From NCBI GenBank assembly GCA_963677445.2, contig CAXXGF010000080.1, positions 1-64,000 of the forward strand: 64,000 nucleotides of DNA, written 5' to 3'. A model generated the notes under the pieces. That model was not told where the DNA came from. It ran no database searches and saw nothing but the letters and a program-made list of their open reading frames with translations. Shown piece by piece: positions 19,978 through 29,958 of this stretch. The DNA comes from G963677445 sp963677445. Its GTDB lineage: Bacteria; Bacteroidota; Ignavibacteria; Ignavibacteriales; Melioribacteraceae. Made by a program: the position numbers and the translations under genes. How positions within the stretch are numbered: the stretch's first letter is position 1; every line of letters begins with the position of its first letter.

Positions 19978-21057
19978 ATGAAAAAAAATACAATTTGTGT
20001 CGTTTTTATCTTTACCCTTTTTACAATCGTATCAGCACAAAACTCTAATTCAGAAGTTATCGATCCATTATACGCATTTAATTTCAGCGTAACAGATGGC
20101 ACAGGAATATTTGATTTGAAGATTGGATTTGATCCCCAGGGCACCTCAGGAATGGACACACTTTTTGGAGAGTACTGGGTTTGGGAACCCTGCGGAGCGC
20201 CCTCATCACTTTTTTGCGCTTTCCTGGCAATGGATATTGGAGCTGATTTTATCGATATCAGATATGGTGATTTTGATTCACCGGTTGAACATCAGTATTC
20301 CCTGAGCGCGGTTTCCGACTCTATATACCTAAGCGGATATCTGACTGATGTGGCCGGCGATATTGAACTTACTATTGTTGATCCTTTCGGAGGGGTAGTA
20401 TTCGAGCATCATTATTCCGATGGTGAACAGGTAAGTTTATCAAAAACAGGATATTCATTCGGGCGCTATTTTCTTCAACTTACCTACACCCCGCCACCCG
20501 TTCCGGTTGAGCTGACAAATTTTTCCTCACAAATTTGCGATCAGGGGATAGAACTAAACTGGTCAACCGCTACCGAGAGCAATAACGCCAGGTTCGAAGT
20601 GGAAAGAAGTTCTGACAAAATTCAGTTCAACCTGACAGGCTCGGTTGATGGTGCGGGAACAACCACCGAACCGAAAAATTACTCCTTCATTGATATTCTC
20701 CCTCTGCCGGGAATCAATTACTACAGACTGAAACAAATTGATTTCAGCGGCGATTACCAATTCAGCGATATTATTGAGGCTGATTTCACATCCCTGGAAT
20801 TCGCGCTTGAACAAAATTACCCCAACCCATTCAACCCCTCCACCTCAATAAAATACCAGCTTCCTGAAAAAACACATGTAAAAGTGGAAGTATTTAATAT
20901 GCTTGGTCAATCGGTAAAAATACTGGCGGATGAGGTAAAACCGGCCGGTTATTATGAAACTGAATTTACCCCGGTTAACCTCGCCAGCGGAGTATATATA
21001 TGCAATATTAAAGCGGGTAAATTTGACCAGTCTGTGAAAATGGTTTATATGAAATAA
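19978..21057 (+). CDS. Secreted T9SS cargo protein of unknown function
   Basis: The start at 19,978 is set by GGAGGAGG just upstream and by the signal peptide KKNTICVVFIFTLFTIVSAQ; a TTG 12 bp earlier in frame overlaps that ribosome site and is unlikely. Residues about 20-180 are a beta-rich domain with no family I recognise (FNFSVTDGTGIFDLKIGFDP, FIDIRYGDFDSP). Residues about 185-265 look like an Ig/fibronectin-type module with the common VELTNFSSQ...GIELNWSTATESNNARFEVE pattern of Bacteroidota surface proteins. The last 80 residues are a T9SS tail, and its DNA is almost identical to the tail of the metalloprotease gene 4.6 kb downstream. Confidence 0.82.
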   Translation: MKKNTICVVFIFTLFTIVSAQNSNSEVIDPLYAFNFSVTDGTGIFDLKIGFDPQGTSGMDTLFGEYWVWEPCGAPSSLFCAFLAMDIGADFIDIRYGDFDSPVEHQYSLSAVSDSIYLSGYLTDVAGDIELTIVDPFGGVVFEHHYSDGEQVSLSKTGYSFGRYFLQLTYTPPPVPVELTNFSSQICDQGIELNWSTATESNNARFEVERSSDKIQFNLTGSVDGAGTTTEPKNYSFIDILPLPGINYYRLKQIDFSGDYQFSDIIEADFTSLEFALEQNYPNPFNPSTSIKYQLPEKTHVKVEVFNMLGQSVKILADEVKPAGYYETEFTPVNLASGVYICNIKAGKFDQSVKMVYMK

Positions 21058-21058
21058 T
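20812..21058 (+). repeat. T9SS-tail cassette, copy A (247 bp)
   Basis: This 247-bp segment matches 25,463-25,709 with about eight substitutions and no gaps. Similarity starts abruptly at CAAAATTACCCC and stops at the GAAATAAT around the stop codon; sequence on both sides is unrelated. It covers exactly the sorting-domain coding part. Confidence 0.9.
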
Positions 21059-21210
21059 ATATACCTTGAATCAAATAACAGGCATAAATTAGTACATTAT
21101 TTATTAACTTGAATTTAAGCATAGTTATCGTTAACATATATTAAAAAACTGCGGCCATAAAGGAGTGGATGGGGTAGTATAATTTAATTTTCTGATAATA
21201 AAGGTATTTT

Positions 21211-22806
21211 ATGCGCAAAAGGTTTTCTAATATTTTTATTATAGCGTTCCTGTTTTCATCAATATTTTGCAACGCACAGTGGAGCACAAGTCCTTCAAGT
21301 CATAATATAATAGCCAGCGGACTCAATTTAAATATTATGGGTGATAATGAAGGAGGTTGTTATGTGCTCTTTGAATATGGGTCAATGATATCCCCCCAAA
21401 TAGGCATTATAAAATTAAATAAATATGGGGAAAAGGCCTGGCCGGAGCAGGTGAATATTAAAGGCACGAGATCGACACAATTTTTATCAGGTGTAATTTC
21501 TGATGACTTTGGGAATATCATTGTTGCATACGCTGATGAGAATACAAGCGGCCCCCCTCTTCTTAAATTGCAAAAGGTAGATAAAGAAGGACACTTTCTC
21601 TGGAAAGATACCGGCTTATGGATTGACAGCTCAAATGCCACAAGACAAACATTGCAAGCCATCGTTTCCGATGGCGAAGGAGGATGCGTTGTAACCTGGG
21701 TGGATTCTTTATTTTTTATGAGGATAAACAGAATAGCCCACAACGGTGAAACTTTGTGGGATGAGAGAGGTAAATATGTGATGTACTATCCGATATCTAA
21801 CCTTTCAAAACTTGTTAAAACTACCCGGAACAGGTATATTTTCAACCTGCAGTATCTATGGAAATGGTATGATGACCAAGGCAATCTTTTACTGACAGAC
21901 AGCTCATATTACCCAGGGAACATTTTACCTGCGGAAGATGGGGGTATAGTATTTGAAACTTTTGAGGGGAACTGGCCGGAAAACTATAATATGTACCTAC
22001 GTAAATCAGATTCTCTTGGCCAGCCGGCATGGGATGACTACCCGGTTCATATAGCTGATAGTTTAAATGTTAATGCGGAACCAGGCACAATTATCAGCAA
22101 TGGATATTTAGTAAGTTATTGGTTCGGATATAAAAATGGCATTGAAAATGTTCCTCAATTTCAATTTGTAAAAATGGATGGAAACAAAATATTGCAGGAA
22201 GAAGGAATAGCGTTATGTAATGAAAATGTCGGCATGTCCTTTGTTGAACCAATTGTTTCATTAAACGGGAAAACCATTTTTGTGTATGAATACGATACTG
22301 GCAGATCTGATTTTATCTGTGGTCAACTGTACGACGCCCTCGGGAATAAATGCTGGGGCGAAAGTGATATAACGATTTCTAATCACCCCATTGTTGAACA
22401 ATTTATACCTGATGAAAAGGGAGGATTTATTTATTCAGGAGTTATAGATGAATTCTTGATCTTTGTTGATCAGGTAAGTCTCAATGGAATTCTTGGGGAG
22501 GTTATTGTTACCGGATTTGAAAAAAATACATCTGAAACACCCGTCGGTATTGAACTGTTTCAAAATTATCCAAATCCTTTTAATTCAACTACAAGAATTG
22601 AATATAACATCACTTCAGGTGGCAACGTTAAGTTAATATTATACAATATTTTGGGCGAAAAGTTATACACATTGGTTAATCGGTTTCAATATCCGGGAAC
22701 TTATTCTTATTATTTTTCAGCGGGCAATCTTTCATCCGGCGTATATTTATACCGGATTTATGAAAATAATAAATATATAACAAAAAAAATGGTTATTTTA
22801 AATTAA
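21211..22806 (+). CDS. Secreted beta-propeller-like T9SS cargo protein
   Basis: The 531-residue protein has a signal peptide (SNIFIIAFLFSSIFCNAQ). It then carries a series of repeats of the type DNEGGCYVLFEY / DDFGNIIVAYADENTSGPP / DGEGGCVVTWVDSLFF followed by xxDxxGxxLW turns. This is the pattern of a secreted propeller-like repeat family common in FCB genomes and of unknown function. The C-terminus is a T9SS tail (LFQNYPNPFNSTTRIEYNI, SSGVYLYRI, KKMVILN), with Ser replacing the usual second Pro context. It is 150 bp after the previous gene and 10 bp before the metalloprotease, so the latter two are probably co-transcribed. Confidence 0.8.
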   Translation: MRKRFSNIFIIAFLFSSIFCNAQWSTSPSSHNIIASGLNLNIMGDNEGGCYVLFEYGSMISPQIGIIKLNKYGEKAWPEQVNIKGTRSTQFLSGVISDDFGNIIVAYADENTSGPPLLKLQKVDKEGHFLWKDTGLWIDSSNATRQTLQAIVSDGEGGCVVTWVDSLFFMRINRIAHNGETLWDERGKYVMYYPISNLSKLVKTTRNRYIFNLQYLWKWYDDQGNLLLTDSSYYPGNILPAEDGGIVFETFEGNWPENYNMYLRKSDSLGQPAWDDYPVHIADSLNVNAEPGTIISNGYLVSYWFGYKNGIENVPQFQFVKMDGNKILQEEGIALCNENVGMSFVEPIVSLNGKTIFVYEYDTGRSDFICGQLYDALGNKCWGESDITISNHPIVEQFIPDEKGGFIYSGVIDEFLIFVDQVSLNGILGEVIVTGFEKNTSETPVGIELFQNYPNPFNSTTRIEYNITSGGNVKLILYNILGEKLYTLVNRFQYPGTYSYYFSAGNLSSGVYLYRIYENNKYITKKMVILN

Positions 22807-22816
22807 AGGAGTTATT

Positions 22817-25708
22817 ATGCAAAATAAAGGTTTTATCATTATTCTATTACTTTTAATTTGTATCAATGTGCAAAACCTGATTGCTACGCCATTTGATACG
22901 GGTATGAAAACTTTTACACAACCAAACCAGGTAACTTTTACGGGAAGAATGTGGGGAGATGAGTTTATCTCCTGGGGTGAAACAGATAACGGCTATCGAT
23001 TTGTTCAGGCAATTGACGGTTATTATTATTATGCGCAACTTGATACTACAGGTGAATTCGAAGCCAGCATATATAAAGTGGCTATTGATACACCACCTCC
23101 CTACTCATACCAGCTCCAGAGGTCCCGACGGCGACTTGATGAGATCATTGCAGCGGTTGCAACATTTCAGCAGAATATACAAGATGCTGCGATATGGTTT
23201 GAACAAAAAAAAACTGTTGCTGAAAACTTAAATCTTCCCTATGTTGAATTAAAGTTGGCGGTGATATTTATTGAATTTCCTGATATTCCTCATTATATTT
23301 CTATTCCTTCCAGGCAGTACGGATACACTGCGTCAGATTTTGAAAATTTACTTTTTTCAACAGATAGTACTTGGAGTGGCACATCGGTTCAAACCGCACA
23401 CCCTGAAAATGAAAAAATATTTGGAAGTTTTGCAGAGTATTGGGATGCAATGTCACAGGGCAAACTATTGATTACAGGTAATATCGTTAATCCAATTGAT
23501 ACAAACGATATTCCTGTATGGCTTACGGCGGATCATATAAGGAGTTGGTATTTTACTGAACCAGATTGGAAGGCATTAGGGCTTGAGGCAATTGATAAGG
23601 CTCTGGATAATGGATGGATCAGTGAGAATCCAAACGCCCAAAATTATTATGATAAAAAAATTGTGATCTTTGCACAAGAATCATTTAATAGTGATGGTAC
23701 AAAGAATCTGAATATTCATGCGGGTAATGGAACTTTTATTCAAATGTCAGAGAGATCCTCAAGGCAACTTCAACATGGTAATAATCCAAGTTTTACTCAT
23801 ATGGGTGTATATGCACATGAGTTTGGGCATAATCTTGGATTTCATGACGAATATCATCTTGGATCACCAGGGTATTCAATAGAATCACAAATACAGCAAG
23901 AGGATGGGAAAACTTGTGCGATAAATTTTGATTTAATGGGTTGGGGATTATTTAATGGACCAGAGAGAAAAGGTGCCTGTCCGGCTACATTATCTCCCTT
24001 TTACAGAATTGATAAAAACTGGTTAACATATACTGATATGAACAATGATGCATATAATTATCAATTAAACTATTCTTATCCTAATCACAATATTTATAAA
24101 ATTGCGCCTCTCAGTGCGCCTGGCGACGAACACTACTTAATTGAATCACGTGGTAAAACGGGCTTTGATAAATATCTTCCTGATGACCCAAATTTAGGTT
24201 CATCTCAACCGGGGCGTTTGATAATCTGGCATCAGGAGATTGACGTAACTCTTGAATCAGGATATCATTACCATGACAGAATTAAATATATTCCGGCGGA
24301 TGAATCGCGTGAGCATTCCAGTCAACTTACTGATTTATTCCCTTCGACTTTTTCTCCCGATTACCAGGATTTAAACGATATTTCCGAGCCAATGGCTGCT
24401 TTGGGGTATTCAATTAATCTGCCTCCGGAAATTGGCAATCATCGCCCTGCGCACTTTGCGTTATTTGGAATAAGGTCGGGCGCGAATCATTCTACAATTA
24501 TTGATTCAATAAAACTTAACTGGGCTATGGTAGAGCATGATTTGGATGGCGGGTTTCAGATGGTCAGTGTGCCTGTGGGCGCCCCGGACTATTCATTAAA
24601 CTCATTATTTCCCAATGCCCTGTTGGCTTATGAGTTCGTTCCCGGCAGCGGATTTGTACAAAGAACAACGCTCGAAAATGGGCCAGGTTATTGGGTACAG
24701 TTCCCTGCTCAGCAACATACAATTGATTTAGCTGGAACAACAGAAGAAACGCTTACTGTAAGACTATCTTCGTCATGGAATGTTATTGGAACCATCTCAG
24801 ACTCAGTATTTGTAAGAGATGTTGAGGAGGACCCACTGGAGTCAATTAACGGGATATACTCTTATACATATTCCAGTGGTTATGAACTTCTAGGAGAGAA
24901 TGATTATATTGTTCCCGGTATTGGATATTGGATTGATATGAATAATGTGGCGGAAGTAACTTTAATTCGATCCCATGAACCCGAAGAGTTGGGCATTGAG
25001 AAAATTTCCACCGATCCTGTTTCAAACCTTAATGATTTTGACAGATTTATAATCACAGACGCGGATGGATTTTCACAGACAATCTATGTATGCAATACTG
25101 AAGTTTATCCGTCAATGGAAGAAAAAGACTTAATGATGCCACCCGCTATGCCGGAGTTAGAATTTGATTCAAGATTCGCGCAGGGAGAATTTGTTAAAAA
25201 AGTTTCTTCGGCATCAGGTCAGATAAACCTGGAAATTCTTGTTGAAACAACTAATTACCCAGTTACACTTGAATGGATTATAAATCCGGATAACGGGTTA
25301 AATTATCTTATGCCGGCTGACTCTATTCTTGGCAAAGGATCAATGGCTCTAAATAAATCAGGCTCAGTTTCCTTTAGCCGGTTAAATGGCAGGATTAACA
25401 TGCTGGCCTCAACTAATGATATTGAGGGTGTGGAATTAACTCCATCGGAATTTAAACTCAGGCAAAATTACCCCAACCCATTCAACCCCTCCACCTCAAT
25501 AAAATACCAGCTTCCTGAAAAAACACATGTTAAAGTAGAAGTATTTAATATGCTTGGTCAATCTATAAAAATACTGGTGGATGAGGAAAAACCGGCCGGT
25601 TATTATGAAACTGAATTCACCCCGGTTAACCTCGCGAGCGGAGTATATATATGCAATATTAAAGCGGGTAAATTTGACCAGTCTGTGAAAATGGTTTATA
25701 TGAAATAA
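22817..25708 (+). CDS. M6 family metalloprotease with T9SS sorting domain
   Basis: The 963-residue protein begins after AAAGGAG with a signal peptide (GFIIILLLLICINVQNLIA). An N-terminal propeptide-like region (GRMWGDEFISWGETDNGYRF) is typical of M6/immune-inhibitor-A-like proteases. The catalytic domain, about residues 140-450, has the zinc motif HEFGHNLGFHDEY at about residues 333-345 followed by the Met-turn region LMGWG. A large beta-rich part follows, with two SW/W-type sub-repeats (FQMVSVPVGAPDYSLNSLFP, GPGYWVQFPA, GIGYWIDM) also seen in the gene at 59,893. It ends in a T9SS tail. Expected role: extracellular proteolysis. Confidence 0.9.
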   Translation: MQNKGFIIILLLLICINVQNLIATPFDTGMKTFTQPNQVTFTGRMWGDEFISWGETDNGYRFVQAIDGYYYYAQLDTTGEFEASIYKVAIDTPPPYSYQLQRSRRRLDEIIAAVATFQQNIQDAAIWFEQKKTVAENLNLPYVELKLAVIFIEFPDIPHYISIPSRQYGYTASDFENLLFSTDSTWSGTSVQTAHPENEKIFGSFAEYWDAMSQGKLLITGNIVNPIDTNDIPVWLTADHIRSWYFTEPDWKALGLEAIDKALDNGWISENPNAQNYYDKKIVIFAQESFNSDGTKNLNIHAGNGTFIQMSERSSRQLQHGNNPSFTHMGVYAHEFGHNLGFHDEYHLGSPGYSIESQIQQEDGKTCAINFDLMGWGLFNGPERKGACPATLSPFYRIDKNWLTYTDMNNDAYNYQLNYSYPNHNIYKIAPLSAPGDEHYLIESRGKTGFDKYLPDDPNLGSSQPGRLIIWHQEIDVTLESGYHYHDRIKYIPADESREHSSQLTDLFPSTFSPDYQDLNDISEPMAALGYSINLPPEIGNHRPAHFALFGIRSGANHSTIIDSIKLNWAMVEHDLDGGFQMVSVPVGAPDYSLNSLFPNALLAYEFVPGSGFVQRTTLENGPGYWVQFPAQQHTIDLAGTTEETLTVRLSSSWNVIGTISDSVFVRDVEEDPLESINGIYSYTYSSGYELLGENDYIVPGIGYWIDMNNVAEVTLIRSHEPEELGIEKISTDPVSNLNDFDRFIITDADGFSQTIYVCNTEVYPSMEEKDLMMPPAMPELEFDSRFAQGEFVKKVSSASGQINLEILVETTNYPVTLEWIINPDNGLNYLMPADSILGKGSMALNKSGSVSFSRLNGRINMLASTNDIEGVELTPSEFKLRQNYPNPFNPSTSIKYQLPEKTHVKVEVFNMLGQSIKILVDEEKPAGYYETEFTPVNLASGVYICNIKAGKFDQSVKMVYMK

Positions 25709-25709
25709 T
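25463..25709 (+). repeat. T9SS-tail cassette, copy B (247 bp)
   Basis: Second copy of the sorting-domain cassette found at 20,812-21,058, with the same sharp boundaries and the same length. The host genes have unrelated N-terminal regions. Confidence 0.9.
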
Positions 25710-25727
25710 TGGCTCTAAATATTGGGA

Positions 25728-25756
25728 TAAAAAAAGGGGCCGTTGGCCCCTTTTTT
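25728..25756. terminator. Bidirectional terminator between convergent genes
   Basis: An A-run, GGGGCC, loop GTT, GGCCCC and a T-run lie between the metalloprotease stop and the end of the permease gene on the other strand. The symmetric A and T runs suit termination from both sides. Confidence 0.88.
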
Positions 25757-28160
25757 ATTCATATCTTAAACTTTCCACAGGATTAGCCGAGGCCGATTTC
25801 ATCGACTGCCAGGCAACAGTTACGAGGGCGATCAAGATGGAGATAAACGCCGAGAGGATGAATACCAGCGGGGTAAGCTCAATTTTATAAGTGTAGTCAT
25901 GAAGCCAGTTGTTCATTACATACCACGCCAGGGGCAGAGCGATTATATTTGAAATAAGTATCCATTTAAGGAACTGTATAAAGTGCATAAACAAAATCGA
26001 ACTGATGGAAGCCCCGAGAACTTTCCTGATGCCAATTTCCTTTGTGCGCCTTGCCGTTATATATGAAGCCAGTCCGAAAAGCCCGAGGCATGCGACAAAT
26101 ATCGCCACAATAGCGAAAACCATAAAAATTGAGCCTGTTTTCTGTTCGGCAAGATAAACCTTTTTGAAGTGATCATCGAAAAACTCATATTCAAAAGCCT
26201 GGTTACCGGCATATTTATGCCAGCTTTCCCTAATATGTGGCAATATCTCCTGAAAATTACCAGCTTCAAAACGAACCGCGAGATACCGGCCTGCCCTTTT
26301 ACCATACTGAATAAAAAGTGGTCTAATACTCTGCTGAAGCGGCTGGAAATGAAAATCTTTTACAATCCCTTTTATTGTGAACTCACCACCCTGGAAACTT
26401 TTCAGCTTTTTGCCGAGAGGATCTTTCATCTGAAGAACTTCTATCGCTTTTTCATTCAGCACAATCGAGTTTTTGTCAGATTCGTTATCTCCCTCGTAAT
26501 AATCCCCCATCACCATTTCTACTTTGTAGGTGCTCACAAAATCCTCATCAGCCCAGAGACTGTGGATGATCTGGTTGCCCAGCTCCGGGTTCTCAGCCGG
26601 GTGAAATAAATTATCGCCAAAATTATCCCCCATTAAATTGGAAAAATTGGAGGAAGATATTACTCCGGATGTCTGTTGAAGGTCCCTCTTGAATGCTGTA
26701 ATTTTATCCCCGATATCATCTACCTTATGGATAATAACCACCTGGTCCCACTTAAATCCCAGGTTCTTTTTGCTGATGTAATCCATCTGGTTCTTAATAA
26801 CAAATGTGCCGCAAATAAGGAAAATTGAGGCGGCAAACTGGAATATTACAAGAAAATTCCTCAAAGTTCCCGAAGATCCGCTTTTCATCTTCTCCCCTTT
26901 CAAAACTTTAACCGGATCGACAGAAGCGAGAAGAAAAGCCGGGTATATACCTGCCGCGAGTCCGACTGCTACAAACAACAGTAGTATCCCGGGAATAAAC
27001 CAGATACTCTCAAAATAGGGTATAGAGAGACTTTTGCCTGAAAGGTCATTAAACCAGGGAAGCAGAAGATGAATGACAGGAAAGGCAATCGCCGCCGAGA
27101 GCAGACTAAGAATAACCGCCTCGGAGACAAACTGGAATCTGAGTTGATTTTTTGTCGACCCGATCGATTTCCTCACTCCTATCTCTTTCGCGCGCGCGCC
27201 CGCTTTGGCAGTCGAGAGATTAATAAAATTGATGCAGGCGATCAATAAGACCGCGAGAGCGGCCAGCGCGAAAATGTATGTGTATAGTCTGCTGCCTCCC
27301 GCTTCCGCTTCATAGCCCATATTCGCGTCGAGGTGAATATCGGTTAGGGGCTGCATAAAATATCGGAAGTATCCCCCCTGGGCTTCTACCTCCTCAATTG
27401 AAATACCAAGAAGCCCCTGAATCTGGGGATAAACATATTTATCCCGGAGATAATCGAGACTTTCCTGGAACTTACTTCCATCCACTCCCTCTTTCAGAAC
27501 AAAGTAAGTATAAAAATTATTGCTCCCTGCCCACATATCGCTGCGGCTGTCCCTTAGTGTGGTCATGGAACTGAGAAAATCATAATGAAGATGTGAGTTT
27601 TCAGGAACATCTTTATATACACCGGTTACCAGAAAATCCTGCCTTTTATCCAGGTTCAAAGTTTTTCCGAGAGGACTTTCATCACCGAAATATTTTTTCT
27701 TTACAGATTCAGAAATTACCACTGTATTTGGCTTTGTTAGCGCGGTCTTTTCATCACCCTCCAGCAGCGGCAGTGAAAATACGCTGAATACCGTTGAATC
27801 GGTATAATACCATCTTTCTTCGCTGAAAACCTTATCACCATATCTTACAACAGGAAAACCAAGCTGGCGGAATCGTGTCGCCGATTCCACTTCCGAAAAT
27901 TCATCCATCAGTCCGTGCGCTACAGGAGAAGAAGAAATAGCCCCGTAAACAGCATGCCCGTTAACCATGGCGTCAAGACCAATGCGGTAAGTCCGGTCGG
28001 CTTTCTCATGATAACGGTCATAGCTCATTTCATCATAAACATAAAGCCCGATAAATATAAAGCAGATAAATCCGAGCGCGAGTCCCGATAAATTCACAAA
28101 ATAAAAAAACCTGTTTTTCCTGAAACTCCTGAGTGTCATCTTAATGTAATTAAAGATCAT
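25755..28160 (-). CDS. ABC transporter permease (FtsX/MacB-type)
   Basis: The 801-residue membrane protein has the duplicated FtsX layout. A first membrane helix (FFYFVNLSGLALGFICFIFIGLYV) is followed by a MacB_PCD-type periplasmic domain and a first FtsX block with ARAKEIGVRKSIGSTKNQL. A second periplasmic domain and a second FtsX block with ARRTKEIGIRKVLGASISSI follow, ending in SANPVESLRYE. This is the FCB-type permease that works with a separate ATPase for lipoprotein, peptide or drug efflux; no ATPase gene is adjacent. The first helix carries the RSFRKNRFFYFVNLSGLALG start typical of these proteins. Confidence 0.9.
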   Translation of the reverse strand: MIFNYIKMTLRSFRKNRFFYFVNLSGLALGFICFIFIGLYVYDEMSYDRYHEKADRTYRIGLDAMVNGHAVYGAISSSPVAHGLMDEFSEVESATRFRQLGFPVVRYGDKVFSEERWYYTDSTVFSVFSLPLLEGDEKTALTKPNTVVISESVKKKYFGDESPLGKTLNLDKRQDFLVTGVYKDVPENSHLHYDFLSSMTTLRDSRSDMWAGSNNFYTYFVLKEGVDGSKFQESLDYLRDKYVYPQIQGLLGISIEEVEAQGGYFRYFMQPLTDIHLDANMGYEAEAGGSRLYTYIFALAALAVLLIACINFINLSTAKAGARAKEIGVRKSIGSTKNQLRFQFVSEAVILSLLSAAIAFPVIHLLLPWFNDLSGKSLSIPYFESIWFIPGILLLFVAVGLAAGIYPAFLLASVDPVKVLKGEKMKSGSSGTLRNFLVIFQFAASIFLICGTFVIKNQMDYISKKNLGFKWDQVVIIHKVDDIGDKITAFKRDLQQTSGVISSSNFSNLMGDNFGDNLFHPAENPELGNQIIHSLWADEDFVSTYKVEMVMGDYYEGDNESDKNSIVLNEKAIEVLQMKDPLGKKLKSFQGGEFTIKGIVKDFHFQPLQQSIRPLFIQYGKRAGRYLAVRFEAGNFQEILPHIRESWHKYAGNQAFEYEFFDDHFKKVYLAEQKTGSIFMVFAIVAIFVACLGLFGLASYITARRTKEIGIRKVLGASISSILFMHFIQFLKWILISNIIALPLAWYVMNNWLHDYTYKIELTPLVFILSAFISILIALVTVAWQSMKSASANPVESLRYE

Positions 28161-28455
28161 GATATCTCCATTTTTTTATTATGACGAAAAAAGCCGCAAA
28201 AGGTTACCAAAATTTTATTCAGAATTTGGAATGAGGAATTAAGAATTGTGAATCGGGAATGTCGCGGTTAAAAATTATTTTATCGCGATCTCTGCTATTT
28301 TAATTGCGTATTATATAATTTTTTAATATTTTATCTCTGATTTTCGGACGGATCGGCTTTCACTCATCATTATCGGAATAATATTGATTATATAATTGAT
28401 ATTCACCGGCCCTGAGATAAAACCACCAATAAATCAATTAAATGGAGGAAAAACC
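28161..28455. other. Divergent intergenic region of about 295 bp
   Basis: It separates the permease from the decarboxylase-like gene and must hold both promoters. The stretch 28,228-28,258 is a GGAATGAGGAATTAAGAATT-type low-complexity tract. The final AATGGAGGAA is the ribosome-binding site that decides the start at 28,456. Confidence 0.5.
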
Positions 28456-29649
28456 ATGGACTACACAACCGCATCAATAGTTGTGGTAAATGAATTAAAA
28501 AACCGGCTGGATCAGGATAGTGAGCTGGCAAATCTTCTGGAGGAATCACTAAAAAAAGCGCGGCTTATCGCTGAAGCTGAGTTAAATCCCGAGCTTTATA
28601 AAGCGCTTAGATGGCCTGAGGATATTCCTTCCTACCTGGAATACCTCGAATGGTTTGCCAACTGGCCACCACAACAAAGCACAGACCCGGTATGGACAGA
28701 ACCGGGAACTGATGAGCAACAGGAAGTTTACGACAGGCTGTGCCATTTCTACTGGCTTATCGATCAGAAAGTCGGCCCGGGAAAAAGAATCGTGGAGAAC
28801 GATGAATGGTTCAGCCAATGGCTGATAAAATACGCCGATGCCTGGGGTTCATTTCTCGATACAACCGAATCATTTAATGATGATATTCTGAAATCTTTTC
28901 TTGAAGATTCACCCAAATACAGAGTACAGGATTCACTTGTTAACGGAAAACCAAATTCTCCAAGCGGCTGGCTGACATTTAACCAGTTTTTTGCCCGTGA
29001 GCTAAATCCGGGCCTGAGACCGGTTTCCAGCCCGGCTGATAATTCTGTAATAGTCTCCCCCGCCGATTGCACATACCGCAATATGTTCCAGATAGGGCCT
29101 GATTCAACGATTCCCGAAGTTACTGTTAAAAAAACACATAAATACGCCAGTGTTAAAACGCTGTTGGATAACAGTCAGTACGCCGACGCCTTCGCGAACG
29201 GACTTTTCGTTCATTATTTCCTCGGCCCCTACAGCTATCACAGGTTTCATACCCCGGTCGCCGGTTTATTAAAAGAATGCCGGGCGGTAAAAGGCAAAGT
29301 ATATCTCGATGTTAACCTGAAAGATGGCCAGTTCGACGCGCCTGACAGTTCACAGGGTGGTTATGAATTTTACCAGGCAAGAGGCATCGTCATAATCGAT
29401 ACTTCCGGATCGGCTTATGGTGACGTGGGTCTTGTAGGTGTATGTCCCATCGGGATGGCACAGGTATCATCTGTTAATATGACCGCGCAGGTAGGAAATA
29501 ATTTGCTGAAAGGGGATGAATTTGGTTATTTCCTTTTCGGAGGTTCAGATATTATCCTGCTTTTTCAGGATGGCATCGATCCTGAGATTTATACAGGCTC
29601 TAATTATCATCATTACGGAACATGTGTCGGGACGTGTAACGTAAGGTAA
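28456..29649 (+). CDS. Phosphatidylserine decarboxylase family protein (long, PsiD-like)
   Basis: The start at 28,456 has GGAGG eight bases upstream; an in-frame ATG 60 bp earlier lacks one. The N-terminal 170 residues form the extra helical domain seen in the long PSD-related subfamily (PEDIPSYLEYLEWFANWPPQ). The catalytic part begins at WLTFNQFFARELNPGLRPVS, with SPADC supplying the Asp, YSYHRFHTPVAG the His, and FGYFLFGGSDIILLF the Gly-Ser self-cleavage site that gives the pyruvoyl group (LGST in classical PSDs). Classical PSDs make phosphatidylethanolamine; the long subfamily includes fungal amino-acid decarboxylases, so a soluble amino-acid substrate is equally possible. Stands alone between terminators. 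Confidence 0.85.
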   Translation: MDYTTASIVVVNELKNRLDQDSELANLLEESLKKARLIAEAELNPELYKALRWPEDIPSYLEYLEWFANWPPQQSTDPVWTEPGTDEQQEVYDRLCHFYWLIDQKVGPGKRIVENDEWFSQWLIKYADAWGSFLDTTESFNDDILKSFLEDSPKYRVQDSLVNGKPNSPSGWLTFNQFFARELNPGLRPVSSPADNSVIVSPADCTYRNMFQIGPDSTIPEVTVKKTHKYASVKTLLDNSQYADAFANGLFVHYFLGPYSYHRFHTPVAGLLKECRAVKGKVYLDVNLKDGQFDAPDSSQGGYEFYQARGIVIIDTSGSAYGDVGLVGVCPIGMAQVSSVNMTAQVGNNLLKGDEFGYFLFGGSDIILLFQDGIDPEIYTGSNYHHYGTCVGTCNVR

Positions 29650-29669
29650 GTATTGTTCAAAACGAAAAA

Positions 29670-29697
29670 GTGTGCATTCACTACCAGTGGTGCACAC
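29670..29697 (+). terminator. Hairpin downstream of the decarboxylase gene
   Basis: GTGTGCA pairs with TGCACAC around an inner CACT-ACC-AGTG stem, 20 bp after the stop codon. The following T-run is short (TATTTT after CCTG), so termination is plausible but not certain. Confidence 0.5.
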
Positions 29698-29958
29698 CTG
29701 TATTTTGAAGTTCCTATTAATAAATTAACATGACGTTGAGATAAAAAAATCAAATAGCCATTCAGAAATCTTGTTGGTCTGATAGCGCATCAGGTTGGTA
29801 ATATCCACTATTTTTAGCAGTATTTTGTCCCTATCGGGACAATAACAGTACAAAATATTTTTATATATCTACTTTTGAAATGCTAATATATAATTAAAAT
29901 TATCTGTTAAAATATAAACTCAGCTGGCTAATACCAGTACTAACTAACAATGAATATT
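29698..29958. other. Intergenic region with a GTCCC-N4-GGGAC hairpin
   Basis: GTCCCTATCGGGAC at 29,827-29,840 is followed by AATAACAGTA, a relative of the mini-hairpins at 19.1 kb and 51.19 kb. No coding sequence is seen. Confidence 0.5.
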
